Assembly: GCF_026745355.1 (NCBI RefSeq)
Contig: NC_079204.1
Coordinates: 49,108,785 to 49,172,784 of the forward strand
Origin: Beta vulgaris subsp. vulgaris
Lineage: Eukaryota; Streptophyta; Magnoliopsida; Caryophyllales; Amaranthaceae
Direction of reading: 5' to 3'
DNA length: 64,000 nucleotides
Under the pieces are notes generated by a model that was not told the origin of the DNA, searched no databases, and saw nothing but the letters and a program-made list of their open reading frames with translations. Every line of letters begins with the position of its first letter. Position 1 is the stretch's first letter. Shown in pieces: positions 10,430 through 21,409 of the stretch. The position numbers were made by a program, and so were the translations under genes.

Positions 10430-10707
10430 ATCACAAAACAGGGTAAAATTTTTGGGATGATGAACACCCAAGCTGAGCAACAATGCTTTCAACTACTTCA
10501 ACTCACAATTGATGGAAGCCATAGAGCGATATTCTGCCTCGGCAGAAGAACGAGAGACAGTATGTTGTTTCTTGGTCTTCCAAGAGATAGGAGAGCGACC
10601 CAAGAAAACAAGCCCACCTGAAAAGGGAGCGGCGAGTAAGAGGGAAAGCCGCCCACTCTGAATCACACCAGCCCTGAATAGAAGAATCACTATCAGAGCG
10701 CGTAAAA

Positions 10708-10789
10708 TTCATAAGAGTTATAATGCATAAAATTCATTTTCAATTCTCATGTAAGTATGCATTCTCATATGAACTCCCTTCTCTCTCTC

Positions 10790-10872
<83 letters not shown>
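10708..10872. repeat. Partial TIR-element copy followed by (CT)n(TA)n
   Basis: 10708-10774 matches one end of the TIR family described at 10873 (CATGTAAGTATGCATTCTCA, then TATGAACTC), in minus orientation and truncated. It is followed by (CT)n (about 10782-10831) and then (TA)n to 10872. The apparent open frames here (poly Leu-Ser and Tyr-Ile) are artefacts of the repeats. Confidence 0.7.
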
Positions 10873-10875
<3 letters not shown>

Positions 10876-11132
10876 CAAGATCACATGAGAAATGAAAATG
10901 AATCTCAACCACACGATTCGATTAGAGTTACAACACTTGTTCATTAGGGACATACCTCCCATAAAAAATTTTGAGCCAAAAAATATTTTTTTTTTTTGAA
11001 TTTTTTTTTCTAATAGTCTTTTTTTGGAGTTACATAACTTTTTCATTAGAGTTACATCACTTATTCATGAGAGTTATTGCGCATAAAATGAATTCTCATT
11101 TCTCATGTAAGTATGCATTCTCATATGAACTC
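10873..11132 (-). mobile_element. Short TIR element in (TA)n, family A copy 1
   Basis: About 260 bp with ends that are inverted copies: GATCACATGAGAAATG on the left against CTCATTTCTCATGTAAG on the right, roughly 40 bp each. Interior holds TTAGAGTTACATCACTTATTCAT repeats broken into short blocks and a poly-A/T centre. (TA)n lies on both sides. Other copies: 27941-28196, 28246-28433 (partial), 29432-29702 and the fragment at 10708. No coding capacity. The superfamily is not clear to me. Confidence 0.7.
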
Positions 11133-11436
<304 letters not shown>

Positions 11437-11621
11437 GGGTAATGATATATGTAGCCCTTAGGGCTACATATAAGCATTAAATACATTTCTTCAAATGGAA
11501 ACAATTTAAGAATTCAAGATACATTTTCACATCAATTGAGGTAATAAATGCTTGATTCAATATTTTATTTCCATTTTAAGCACCTTATACATAGCCCTTA
11601 GGGCTATGTATATCATTTTCC
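11437..11621. mobile_element. 185-bp foldback TIR element in (TA)n, with hairpin ends
   Basis: The left end (GGTAATGATATATGTAGCCC...) and right end (...GGGCTATGTATATCATTTTCC) are inverted copies of about 35 bp. Each end contains its own near-perfect palindrome: CATAGCCC-TTA-GGGCTATG on the right, 12-bp arms around TTA. Both outer flanks are (TA)n. No coding capacity; a MITE of unassigned family. Confidence 0.75.
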
Positions 11622-11833
<212 letters not shown>

Positions 11834-12109
11834 GAGGAGGGCTCTTGTGAGAACACCTCCTCTATGTGAGAACGAATCTTGGCCTTTGGATGTAATCTAA
11901 TCTAACCATCCTAAATACACTTATGAGTAATGGTATTTTCGTAATTTAGTTTAACCCTTACCCCCTTCTTCCCCCATCCCTTTCACGCTACTTTTTTTCT
12001 CTCTTTATCTTCTCTTTCTTTCTCCTCTGTATCGTCGTTCATGGAGTTTTAGTTCTTCAAAGTTTTAGTTTGATTATTTGCGGATTCCACACTATTTTTT
12101 CTAGAAATT

Positions 12110-12330
12110 GTGTTGGTTACTATGATACAATAGAGGGTCACTATGATATATAGCAGAGGGTTGTGTTGGTTACTATGATACAGTAGAGGGTCACTATGAT
12201 ATATAGCAGAGGGTTGTGTTGGTTATTATGATATAGTAGAGGGTCACTTATGATATGTAGCAGAGGGTTGTGTTGGTTACTATGATACAGTAGAGAGTCA
12301 CTATGATATAGTAGAGGGTCACCATGATAT
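12110..12330. repeat. Tandem repeat, about 54-bp unit, 4 copies
   Basis: The unit contains GTTGGTTACTATGATACAGTA and GAGGGTCACTATGATATATAG. Copies differ by a few bases and the last is partly deleted. A fifth degenerate copy may lie near 12385-12425. Confidence 0.85.
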
Positions 12331-12536
12331 GGAAATAGTAAATAATATTTTTTTTTCTTGACTAATTTCTTTAAACATGTGATAGATTGGTTATTATGAT
12401 ATAATACATGGTCACTATGATATTTTCTCATAGTTTTGCAGGTTTAGTTGCTCAATGTCGTTTTCTTGATTCTCTTGGTAGCCTACAGATGAGATTCATG
12501 CTCACATATAAGAAAGTGTTCTCACATAGGGACCTA

Positions 12537-13024
12537 CTAGTTTTTATATGCACGCGATGCGTGCGAACATACGTACAAAATTATTTTTTTAGGAGATGAA
12601 AAAAATTAAATTAATTATTAATTATTTCTAATAAATTACGAATATTTGAATTCTTGATGGTTTTCTTTTTGTAATATTTTTTTATTTTTTAAATTAATTA
12701 GGTAGTTTTATTTTTTATTTTTTCATTAAAGTAAGTAGTTAGAATAGGGATGTTATGAGGGTAAAATGGGATTTCTAATATTTTGGTGTCCTACCCCACT
12801 TCTCATATAGAATAGAGATTTTTTGGTGTCCCCCATGTGTTGCCTTATAGAATAGAGATGAGGGTAAAATGGGGTTTCTAATATTTTGGTGTCCTACCCC
12901 TCTTCCCATATAGAATAGAGATTTTTTGGTGTCCCCCATGTGTTGCCTTATAGAATAGAGATGAGGGTAAAATGAGGTTTCTAATATTTTGGTGTCCTAC
13001 CCCTCTTCCCATATAGAATAGAGA
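12537..13024 (-). mobile_element. Non-autonomous Helitron
   Basis: On the minus strand it starts TCTCTATTCTATATGG at 13024, matching the Helitron 5' pattern TCTMTAY, and ends CTAG at 12537, preceded by a hairpin (GCACGCATCGCGTGC) and 9 bp of AT-rich sequence, as Helitrons require. It sits between A and T (minus-strand A opposite 13025, T opposite 12536) with no target duplication. 488 bp, no Rep/helicase, so it would depend on an autonomous partner. Its 5' half is a tandem array (see 12752). A related copy is at 28448. Confidence 0.8.
12752..13024. repeat. Tandem repeat of Helitron 5' end, 103-bp unit
   Basis: About 2.7 copies of a 103-bp unit (GATGAGGGTAAAAT at 12857 and 12960). Each unit contains the Helitron-terminus-like sequence TATAGAATAGAGA twice, so the 5' terminus is present about five times. 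Confidence 0.85.
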
Positions 13025-13046
13025 TTCTCACCGGATCCCAACCCTA

Positions 13047-13089
13047 TATATATATACATATATGTATATACATATACATATATATATAC

Positions 13090-13176
<87 letters not shown>

Positions 13177-13198
13177 GTATATGTAATACATATATATG

Positions 13199-13260
<62 letters not shown>

Positions 13261-13328
13261 CATATATATGTTATACATATCATATATATACATATATACA
13301 TATATATATACATATATATATATATAAT

Positions 13329-13359
<31 letters not shown>

Positions 13360-13571
13360 GTATGTAATAGTATATATATATGTATATATATATATATGTA
13401 TATATATATATAGTATATATATATATATGTATATATGTATATATATATGTATATATATATATATGTAATATGTATATATATATGTATATATATATAATGT
13501 ATAAATATATATGTATATATAATATATGTAATATATTATGTATATATATATGTATATATATATATATGTAT

Positions 13572-13640
<69 letters not shown>
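13047..13640. repeat. Compound (TA)n microsatellite
   Basis: About 600 bp of TA with TATATG, ATACAT and TAATAT variants. Tyr-Ile-rich open frames in all six frames are artefacts. Confidence 0.95.
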
Positions 13641-13642
<2 letters not shown>

Positions 13643-13773
13643 CTTTTTACTTTTAGTCATTGTTAAAGAAACATATTAAAAAAATTATAGGATGAAATTG
13701 TATAGAGAGAGAAAGAGGAGAGAGAAGTGGATGATTTTTATTTTAAGATCACTATAAATGTTGCTTTTTAGTA

Positions 13774-14029
13774 CTCTCTCTGTTTTTTTTATCCTTCTCA
13801 ATTTCTTGTGTGCGTCTCCCAATACACTTCTTTGAACTTAAATATTTTTTTTATTATATATTAGTAAAAATCATAACGATTGAATATCAATAAAGTACTA
13901 ATTGAGACGAATCAAATAAGACCCCACATGACTATTTTTTTTTATAAATTAAAAAAAAATTGAGAAGATTATCTCTAAGTATGAATAGTGACAAAATTTC
14001 AAGTGAAAAAGATTTAAAAACAAAGGGAG
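13774..14029. mobile_element. Stowaway MITE copy 1
   Basis: 256 bp. Left end CTCTCTCTGTTTTTTT, right end AAAAACAAAGGGAG, inverted copies fitting the Stowaway (Tc1/mariner) terminus, flanked by TA on each side (13772-13773 and 14030-14031). The interior matches 40207-40465 in the opposite orientation (CATAACGATTGAATATCAAT, AAGACCCCACATGACTA). Confidence 0.85.
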
Positions 14030-14282
14030 TATGTTTCTAAGCAAAACGTGTTTAAACAAAAATTGTGCTATTAGCTCTTAGCTTCGACTTCAATATTTGT
14101 AGTCTAATTTGATCATGTCTAAACAAAATGTCATGAATTTAATTGTAGGTAAGATTGTAAGTTTATTCCATATTTTATATTTGCATTTGTATTTGATGAA
14201 TTTTTTTTGTAAAGGTTAATAAGTTAAAGTAACTATCAATAATTAAGTTCTAGATTAATGAAAATAATTTTATATCAAATGT

Positions 14283-16513
14283 AGGATAGATGCAAGGTGA
14301 AACAGGTCATAATGGAGGAGGGGCCCAGATTGAATGAAGATCAACAAAGACTTCTTACATGTGAGATTTCAAGGGCTGATGTGAAAAGGGTGTTAATGTC
14401 AATACTAAATGACAAAGCCCCTGATCTGGATGGGTACAATAGCTGTTTTTTTAAAAACACAAGGGAGATATTAGGAGATGAAGTTAGTGATGTTGTACTT
14501 GATTTCTTCAGAACAGGACAATTATTGAAGAGTGTTAATGTGACAACCATCTCATTTAATACCTAAAGTCAAGAATCCAGCAAGTGTGAGTGACTATAGA
14601 CCAATAGCTTGTTGTTCTGTAATATACAAATGCATCACTAAACTGTTATGTGAACAGTTGAGATTAATGTTACCTTCTTTGGTGGCAAATACACAAGGAG
14701 CTTTTGTTTCTGGAAGGAGTATTACTACATAATATACTCTTCTGTCAGGATCTTGTTAAGACGTATAAGCCAAATCGGAAGCAAAAAGGATGTCTGATGA
14801 AGATTGATATACAGAAGGCTTATGATACAGTGTCATGGGAGTTCTTATAAGAGATGATGAAGGCTCTTCTGTTCCCAGGGAAGATAATTCAGCTGATTAT
14901 GAGATGTATCACAACTCCTACATTCACCCTAATGTTGAATGGAGTTCCTACATGATTCTTTAAATCACAAAGAGGACTAAGGAAAGGTGATCATATGTCC
15001 CCTTTGCTCGTTGTCCTATGCGTGGAATATTTTACAAGGGTGATGAGATATGTGGGGAAGCAAGAACAATTCAAATTCCATCCCAGATGTAGTAGCCTTG
15101 CTATGAACCACTCATGCTTTGCAGATGATATGCTCATCTTCTATAAAGGTGAGTATCCTTCAGTGCTGATGATGTTACAAGGCATGAAGTTGTTTGCTGA
15201 TACTACTGGGTTAGTAGCAAATCCTAACAAGTCTGCTATCTATGGATGTGGTATTGCTGAAGCTGCATTGCAAAGAATGGTTGATTGTTCAGGTTACAAG
15301 CTGGGGAAGCTCCCTGTTAAATACTTAGGGGTGCCTATCAGTAGCAAGAAGTTGACAGCAGCTGATAGTGATCAGTTAATTAATAAAATGGTGAGCAAGA
15401 TAAGGATATGGAGCTCTAGAAATATATCTTTTGTTGGTAGGAGATAGCTTGTCAATGTTGTGCTCATGAGTGTGTGTGTTTATTGGTCCCAAGTCTTTCT
15501 TTTACCTAAGAAAGTGCTGAAACAAGTAAACGCCATATGTAAATCATTCTTATGGACTGGCCTGGGACTTGCAACTTGGCTAGGCCTGGTATGTTAGCTG
15601 GGATAGTGTATGCACTCCAAAGGGTACTGGGGGCTTAGGATTTAGGTCCTTGGCTCAGTGGAATATGGTGATGATGGGCAAACAAGCATGACATGTTGCT
15701 ATGAAGTCTGACAACCTATGGGTTAAGTGGATTCACATACAGCATGTACCTTCAAGATCAGAATTGAGAGTCTTTTGAGGCTCCAAAAATAGCTAGTTGG
15801 GCTGTCAAAATCATATATAGAGTTAGAAGTCAGATCACATCCATATGTGGGAGAGGATGGTTTCAAAACACTCAATACAACAACTCTACTATGTATCAAT
15901 TGCTGCATCATACAGGCTTGAAGATTGACTGGTGAAGGGATGTATGGAATGGTCACAATATTTCTAAGCATAGCTTCATTGGGTGGCTGGCCATGAAGGA
16001 GAGGTTATAGACCAGAGATAGATTACATTTACTAGGCATAAGCCAATCTGAGTTATGTTGTATATGCAATAATATGAAGGAAGACAGTAATCACTTATTC
16101 TTCAAGTGTGATCTTAGTAGACAAGTACTTAAGGAGGTGAAAGATGGCTTGGTATTGTCACTACTGCTAATACATTAACTCACATGTTGGCTTAGATCAG
16201 AAGAAAGAAGGTAAATTCAGAAGACATATTTTGATAGCTAGTATGTTAGCTACAGTTTATAATATCTGGAAGGAAAGGAACAATGCTTTCTGGAATAATC
16301 AATTCAAGTAAGTAATGTAAGGAAAGTTGTAATAGACATTCAATATGTTGTGAAACGCATGAATGAGAATAGAATTCCTAGGAAAATCAGGGGGAATGAC
16401 CTGAGCTGGTGGGAAAACTTGTAATGCTTTGAATGTGTTTAAAGCATGTGTTAACAGTTGGTTGTAAGTTGTTTGTATGAGCTGAATAAAACTTTCTTAC
16501 TTACCCAAAAAAA
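14283..16513 (+). pseudogene. LINE ORF2 relic (RT to zinc region)
   Basis: A degraded non-LTR element on the + strand. 14297-14566 gives the RT start (SRADVKRVLMSILNDKAPDLDGYNS). After a frameshift near 14560 the frame reads LIPKVKNPASVSDYRPIACC and SVIYKCITKLLCEQL. 14995-15447 holds the catalytic FADDMLIFYKG and KYLGVPISSKKLTAAD. Later pieces include WNMVMMGKQA and, near 15975-16130, FIGWLAMKERL and CCICNNMKEDSNHLFFKCD, the zf-RVT zinc region. Numerous stops and frameshifts. A poly(A) tail lies at 16505-16513. ORF1, the endonuclease and target duplications were not found, so it is 5' truncated. Confidence 0.85.
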
Positions 16514-16763
16514 AATATTAAGATATATAGAAGCTGTATCTTTATGAGAACTTGAGAAGGTCAAAGTTCCTAATTCCGATAACCAATTACGAATCCTTAT
16601 TCTCTCTCTAGAAATTCTCTTCTTTGTTGTAACCTTTTCTAATTGATAATTAGAGAATTTCCTTAGATCCTTCATCTAAGGCCTCTGAGAGTCAATCAGG
16701 AATTCTCTTGCTTAATTCAAGTATGTCTACTATTTAGCAGAATCCAATTCCACCAAATATAAT
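16514..16763. other. No gene recognised
   Basis: AT-rich sequence between the LINE tail and the gypsy pol fragment. I see no coding signal; it may be part of either element. Confidence 0.5.
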
Positions 16764-16769
16764 TTAGAT

Positions 16770-18140
16770 ATGGAAACAGTGGTTGAAACCTCAATTGAGG
16801 CCTATAAGATAATAGTGGAGTTCGGCAGAAGGGTCGTCCCCCTGGACTATTATATGGCAGATACCAAGCCAGCCAAGCATAAACGCCAAGGAGCAAATGT
16901 CCCTGAAACGAACATCAACATGGATAGAAGAGGTGGTCGGGTATCTACGGACGAGTTGCTAGCAGAGAATCCTAATAAAGCTGAGCGGATCAAGCACAAG
17001 TTAGGTTGGTTCTTGTGGCACAAGGACTACCTCTACAAATAATCTTACACTCACCCTCTCCTGAAATGTCTAATTACATCCTAAGGGAGATTCACCAAGG
17101 GGCCTGTGGCAGTTACCAAGGGGGAAGAACCATAGCCGGCAAGGCACTAAGGGCAGGCTATTACTGGCCCACACTCAAAGCGGATGCCCAAGAGCTGCTC
17201 AGAAGATGCCCCTCCTGTCAGATCCACTCGGACATCCCCAGGGCCCCCTCCACTCCCCTTATTACCATACAAGCCCTTTTATCGTTCGACAAGTGGGGAA
17301 TGGACTTGCTCGGATCATTTTCCCCAACTTCCGGGCAACGCAAATTCTTGATTGTGGCAATTGATTATTTCACCAAGTGGACAAAAGCCGAGCCACTAGC
17401 CACAATAACTAATAAGCAAGTCCAAGCTTTCATATAAAAGAACATCATCACCAGGTTTGGGATGCCCAGGGCCTTGGTATCCGACAACGAGGCACAGTTC
17501 AACAATGGCCCAACTCGGGACTATCTAGTGCGCCGGCTTCGGTATACAAACCAAGCTCTCAGCCGCCTCACGGCCGCAAACCAATGGCCAAGCCGAGTCC
17601 ACCAACAAATAGTATTGAAAGGGATCAAGAAATCCTTGGAAGCTGCGAAAGAGGTATGGGTTGACGATCTACCGAGGGGTACTCTGGTCGGCTCGAACTA
17701 ATACTAAAGAGGCTACAGGACACTCCCCCTTCGGCCTCGTCTACGAAAGCGAAGCGGTACTCCCAGTGGAGGTCGGCATACCATCCCCTCGGATGACTTT
17801 TTATGAGCTCGATAAAATAAAGAAGAAAAGCCCATCAACTTGTACTTACTGCCAGAAATACGGCACAATGCATTGTTGCGATCGATTTGCTACAAACAAA
17901 GAGTTACTCGGCAATTCAATTGTCGAGTAAGAGCTAGGCCAATCCAACTAGGCAACTGGGTAGTGAGAAAGGACGAGGCAACATGGTTTCACACCTTAAA
18001 GGAAAGCTAGGTGCAAACTAGGATGGCCCATACAAGGTCAAAAAAGTCATCAAACCTGGTAAATTCCAACTAGAGAACCCTGAAGGAGTTCCATTAGCTC
18101 CGCCATGGAATGTAGATAACCTCAAAAAGTTATTTGTTTA
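16770..18140 (+). pseudogene. Tat-type Ty3/gypsy RNase H end and integrase
   Basis: 16770-17042 is the connection before integrase (METVVETSIEAYKI, then ERIKHKLGWFLWHKDYLYK). 17006-17437 is the integrase zinc region and core start: REIHQGACGSYQGGRT (the second zinc His is Tyr here), RCPSCQIH, then the first catalytic Asp in KWGMDLLGSF and DYFTKWTKAEPLATIT. A stop at 17437 and a frameshift follow; 17462 on gives PRALVSDNEAQFNN (second Asp). The Glu is in a third frame (TNGQAESTNK). 17661-17930 carries TGHSPFGLVYESEAVLPVEV, and the C terminus (GPYKVKKVIKPGKFQLENP) reaches 18140, where a CACTA-like element interrupts it; it resumes at 19972. Sequence style is that of the Tat/Ogre/Retand lineage. 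It is clearly non-functional. Confidence 0.85.
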
Positions 18141-19968
18141 CACAACAAGAACCCGCGCTTTTACCGTCCGAACTTTACCATCCATCTATATAACAGACGG
18201 TAAAACACAAAATACCGTTCGTTTTTAATCTGACGGTAAATAGCATCGAAATTCCTAAATTTACCATCTGAATAATTTTCCGACGCTATTTACCGTCCGC
18301 GCCATTATATTTACCGTATGAAAAGCGAACGGTAAAGTGAGCTGTTTTTTTTTTTAAAAAATGATATAATTTACCGTCCGCTTTCTGAAATTACCATCCG
18401 AAAAAGCGGACGGTAAAAGCAATTTTTTTCATTCATTCATTAGCCTTATCCGTCGTTTCCTTTTTATTCTTTCACTCCCTCCTTATCTCTAACCTTACTT
18501 GAACTTCTCTCTCATCCCTCAACTTTAACTCTCAGTTCTCTCTCTTTACTCTATCATCTCTCCTCCTCCTTTCTTTTTTCTCTTCTCGATCTGGAACGAC
18601 ATCCGCGGTTCGTCACCACGCACCACCCCATCGCCGCTTTGTCCCCACGCACCACCGCCGCCGTTTCCCCCCATGCACCACCACTGTCATTTCCTCCCCA
18701 CGCACCACCATCTCTTAGATAAAAGATTAGTTCAGTGCAATTTTTTTTTTTTGTTTAAATTCATTTTCCTTTCTCAATTTCTGTTGTTTTTTTCTTCTTT
18801 TTTTTTTCCTTCCTTAAATTATGAAATTCATTAATTTCGTTTTTTTCCTTTCTCAAATTCTGTTGGCTTTTTTATTTTGTTTAAATTCGTTTTCAATCCG
18901 TTTTTTTTTTTGTTTAAACTTTTCAGATCTAGAAAGTAAGATGGGTGAGGGTTGCGGGTTTGCTGGGTTGAGGGTTGTGGTTTTTGGTTTTGATTGCTTT
19001 TCATTCGATTTATATAATTTTTTTTCGATTTGTCGTTTTCAACTTTTTTAGATCTAGGTTTTTTTGGATTTGGGTGGGAAAAATGGGTTTTTCTTTCTAT
19101 ATTAATTTTGATTTTTTTTTTTGCGTTTTCCAAGATTTTAATTTTGATGATTTTTGGTTTTTTTTTGGGAAATTTTGATTTATTTCTTTCTATTTCTTGT
19201 TTTTCGATTTTTTTGTATTCAATTTTTCAGATCTGGGTTTCTTTTTATGTTTTATATGAGAATTGATTTAATTTTATGTTGTTGAGTTTGTTAGGACAAG
19301 GGGCAGCGGTGGTAGGGCAAGGGCAGAGGCGGTGGTTGTAAGGGTTGGGCGAATTTCTGGTTGAAGTTTAGATTTGTAAAATGTAATTTTTTTTTTTATA
19401 TTTAGTGTAAAGTTGTAGATTTTAGTTTATAATTGTATTTATTTTAAGTTGTATCAAATTCAGAGTTAATAAACTTGAAATTTTTATGTTTTATATGAGA
19501 ATTGATTTGATTTTATGTTCTTGTTTTATCATTATTAGGTTAATATTAATTTGTTAGGGAAAACTGCAAAGGAAAAAAAAATTGTACAGTATATACCGAC
19601 CGTTAAGATTAATTAAAATAATATGATCAATTAGCGTCTGCTACACTACCTGTAGCGTCCGTTTCCTCGGACGCTAATTAGCGTCTGATATCAGCGGACA
19701 CTATATAGCGTCTGAATTTGCGGACGTAAAATACCGTCCGACACATGTGCAGACGCTATTTACTGGCTGCTTATATTCGGATGCTAAATTCGAAATTTCA
19801 GACGCTAAATATTTAGCGTCCGCTTTGCGGACGGTATTTGGAGAATTAGCGACCAGGGGTTTTGTATCAGGCCTTTAGCGTCCGTTGGCGGATGCTAATC
19901 TATTTGTACGATTTCGCGTATTTAGCGTCTGATTTTGGCGGACGGAAAGGAGTGACATTCTTGTTGTG
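18141..19968. mobile_element. Non-autonomous CACTA-like element
   Basis: 1,828 bp. It begins CACAACAAGAA and ends TTCTTGTTGTG (inverted), a variant of the CACTACAAGAA terminus of the En/Spm superfamily, and is flanked by a 3-bp duplication TTA (18138-18140 and 19969-19971), the size CACTA transposases make. Subterminal regions hold many copies of short motifs: TACCGTCCG and ACGGTAAA at the left (18150-18420), AGCGTCCG/AGCGTCTG and CGGACGCTA at the right (19630-19940). The interior is CT-rich (18470-18720, including several CGCACCACC blocks) then T-rich, resembling a captured 5' leader and intron, without coding. It splits the gypsy pol end. Confidence 0.85.
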
Positions 19969-19971
19969 TTA

Positions 19972-20086
19972 ATGTTTGTCAATTGCAATAGGGGCATCTG
20001 TAACAATCTATAATGTAGGATTATCATGTAGTCATTCAGCGTGTACTTGCTCGGGCCATTTTCAGGTCAATTTTTGTATGAACGAC
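19972..20086 (+). pseudogene. C-terminal end of the Tat-type pol after the CACTA-like insert
   Basis: Directly after the insertion the frame from 18140 can be continued for a few residues (LMFVNCNRG) to a stop near 20000. It shows that the CACTA-like element landed inside the gypsy element. Confidence 0.55.
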
Positions 20087-20089
20087 TTA

Positions 20090-21069
20090 GGCTGTGTTCA
20101 GTTCACCTTATTTTTGCTTATTTCAGATCTAATCTGATCAGATCAGATCAAATCAAATCAAATCAAATCATATCATATCAGATCAGATAAGTTCATATCA
20201 TGTTTTTATTTCAAAAATCATTATTACTATTAATACTATTATTTACTAGTACATTTGTTTAAAAGGATTATTATTGTTGTTGTTGTACTTATTAATTATT
20301 AATATTGGTATTATTATTAATCTCGTTGTTATCATTATAAATGTCATTGTTATCATTATTTTAAGTTATTTTGTTGTTATTAAATAATAGAAAATTTAAA
20401 GCCACGTGTTAAGAACATAAGATTGGCGCAAAGATAAGAAATATATAAAATATGATAGCTCAAATTCATGACAATGAAACTACTAAGTTCGGATTACATT
20501 TCAAAATAAGCTAAGTGCGAGATACAAATTATAAATTTAGATCTAGTATACCTCTTCCTACCGAATTCCAAATCTCTCTAGCTATTTGAAGTTGCACACT
20601 ATCCATTTCTTTCTTGCGCAAGTCATACATGTTTGTATATCTTATTTTATTTTATATGAAAAAAAAGAGTTGAGTCTGCCGACTTCTCAAGTGTGAAACT
20701 TTTTTTTAAGGGAAATGTGAAACATTTTATAAGTGTTCTTATAAATTAATGACTTGGGTTATATAATTAATTTTAGTAATAATTATTATTATGATTATAA
20801 TTATTATTGTTGTTATTATAATAATGATAATAATAATAATAATTATTATTAATAAAAGTTGTGTAAAAGCTGTGATAGAAATAAAATAATTAATAATAAT
20901 AATACTATAAAGAAGATCTTATAATGTATTGCATAATAATGAATTACAAAAGTATTAATATATTTTATAAAAGATAAGGTCTTGTAAATCAAACCAGATC
21001 AGTTCAGATCAGATCAGATCAGAAAAAATAAGTTGAGATCAGAAAATTTCAGGTGAACTAAACATAGCC
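20090..21069. mobile_element. Tourist-like (PIF/Harbinger) MITE
   Basis: 980 bp with termini GGCTGTGTTCAGTTCACCT and, on the other strand, GGCTATGTTTAGTTCACCT, flanked by TTA (20087-20089 and 21070-21072), the 3-bp duplication of PIF/Harbinger. Subterminal arrays of GATCA/TCAGATCA (left) mirror those at the right. The interior is extremely AT-rich with ATT/TTA runs. No coding. Confidence 0.85.
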
Positions 21070-21409
21070 TTAACCAGTCAATCAATATGAAGACTTAACC
21101 AGTCAAACGAAATTCTATCAATTTAAACGAAGATATGACTTAACCCGTCAGAAGAGAAGAAAAGGACCCAGTCGGTCAAGTAAACATAATTAATCAAGTC
21201 CGTAAAAATAACTTAACCAGCTGGTCAGACAACGCAACAGAAAACATGCAAGGAAATATTGCAAATGACAAACAAGTGAATTTTGCAAAAAAGTTCGATT
21301 ATATTCAATGCTCCAAAAGGAGGGTTATAAAATAAGGACTGGTACTACCAAAAGCTAAAAGAAACATCAAAAGCAAGTACACAAAGCCTGAGTGTAAAAA
21401 TCTAATATG

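Larger units (their letters stand above)
4889..10712 (-). pseudogene. Ty1/copia RNase H-end of pol, split by a gypsy insertion
   Basis: Two pieces lie outside the gypsy element. 10435-10712 (minus strand) reads as copia RNase H: DSEWAAFPLTRRS, then in a neighbouring frame SPISWKTKKQHTVSRSSAEA and CELK. 4895-5133 continues it: [27 protein letters not shown], ending in a PPT-like tract. Joined across the ATCAC target duplication they form one RNase H domain interrupted between the D and S of the conserved CDS motif. The reverse transcriptase that should precede it (beyond 10712) is missing, replaced by a TIR element and microsatellite. RNase H removes the template RNA during copia replication. 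The copy is truncated and frameshifted. Confidence 0.8.
11832..13046. mobile_element. TIR element in (TA)n, split by a Helitron
   Basis: Left end TGAGGAGGGCTCTTGTGAGAA continues to CTCTATGTGAGAAC. Right end, read on the minus strand, is AGGGTTGGGATCCGGTGAGAA then CCCTATGTGAGAAC: about 47 bp of imperfect TIR. The Helitron at 12537-13024 interrupts the right TIR. (TA)n lies outside both ends. The interior contains a CT-rich stretch at 11985-12040 and a tandem repeat at 12110-12330. No protein-coding gene. The same end motif (GGGNTGGGATCC...) recurs at 29725 and 32530. Confidence 0.65.

Noticed and set aside
12752..13024. Possible CRISPR-like array because of regular 103-bp repeats
   Set aside because: No unique spacers between short repeats; it is a tandem repeat within a Helitron in a plant genome.
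18821..19266. Phe-rich ORFs in the CACTA-like element
   Set aside because: They come from T-rich intron-like sequence; no conserved motif and shadows on the other strand.
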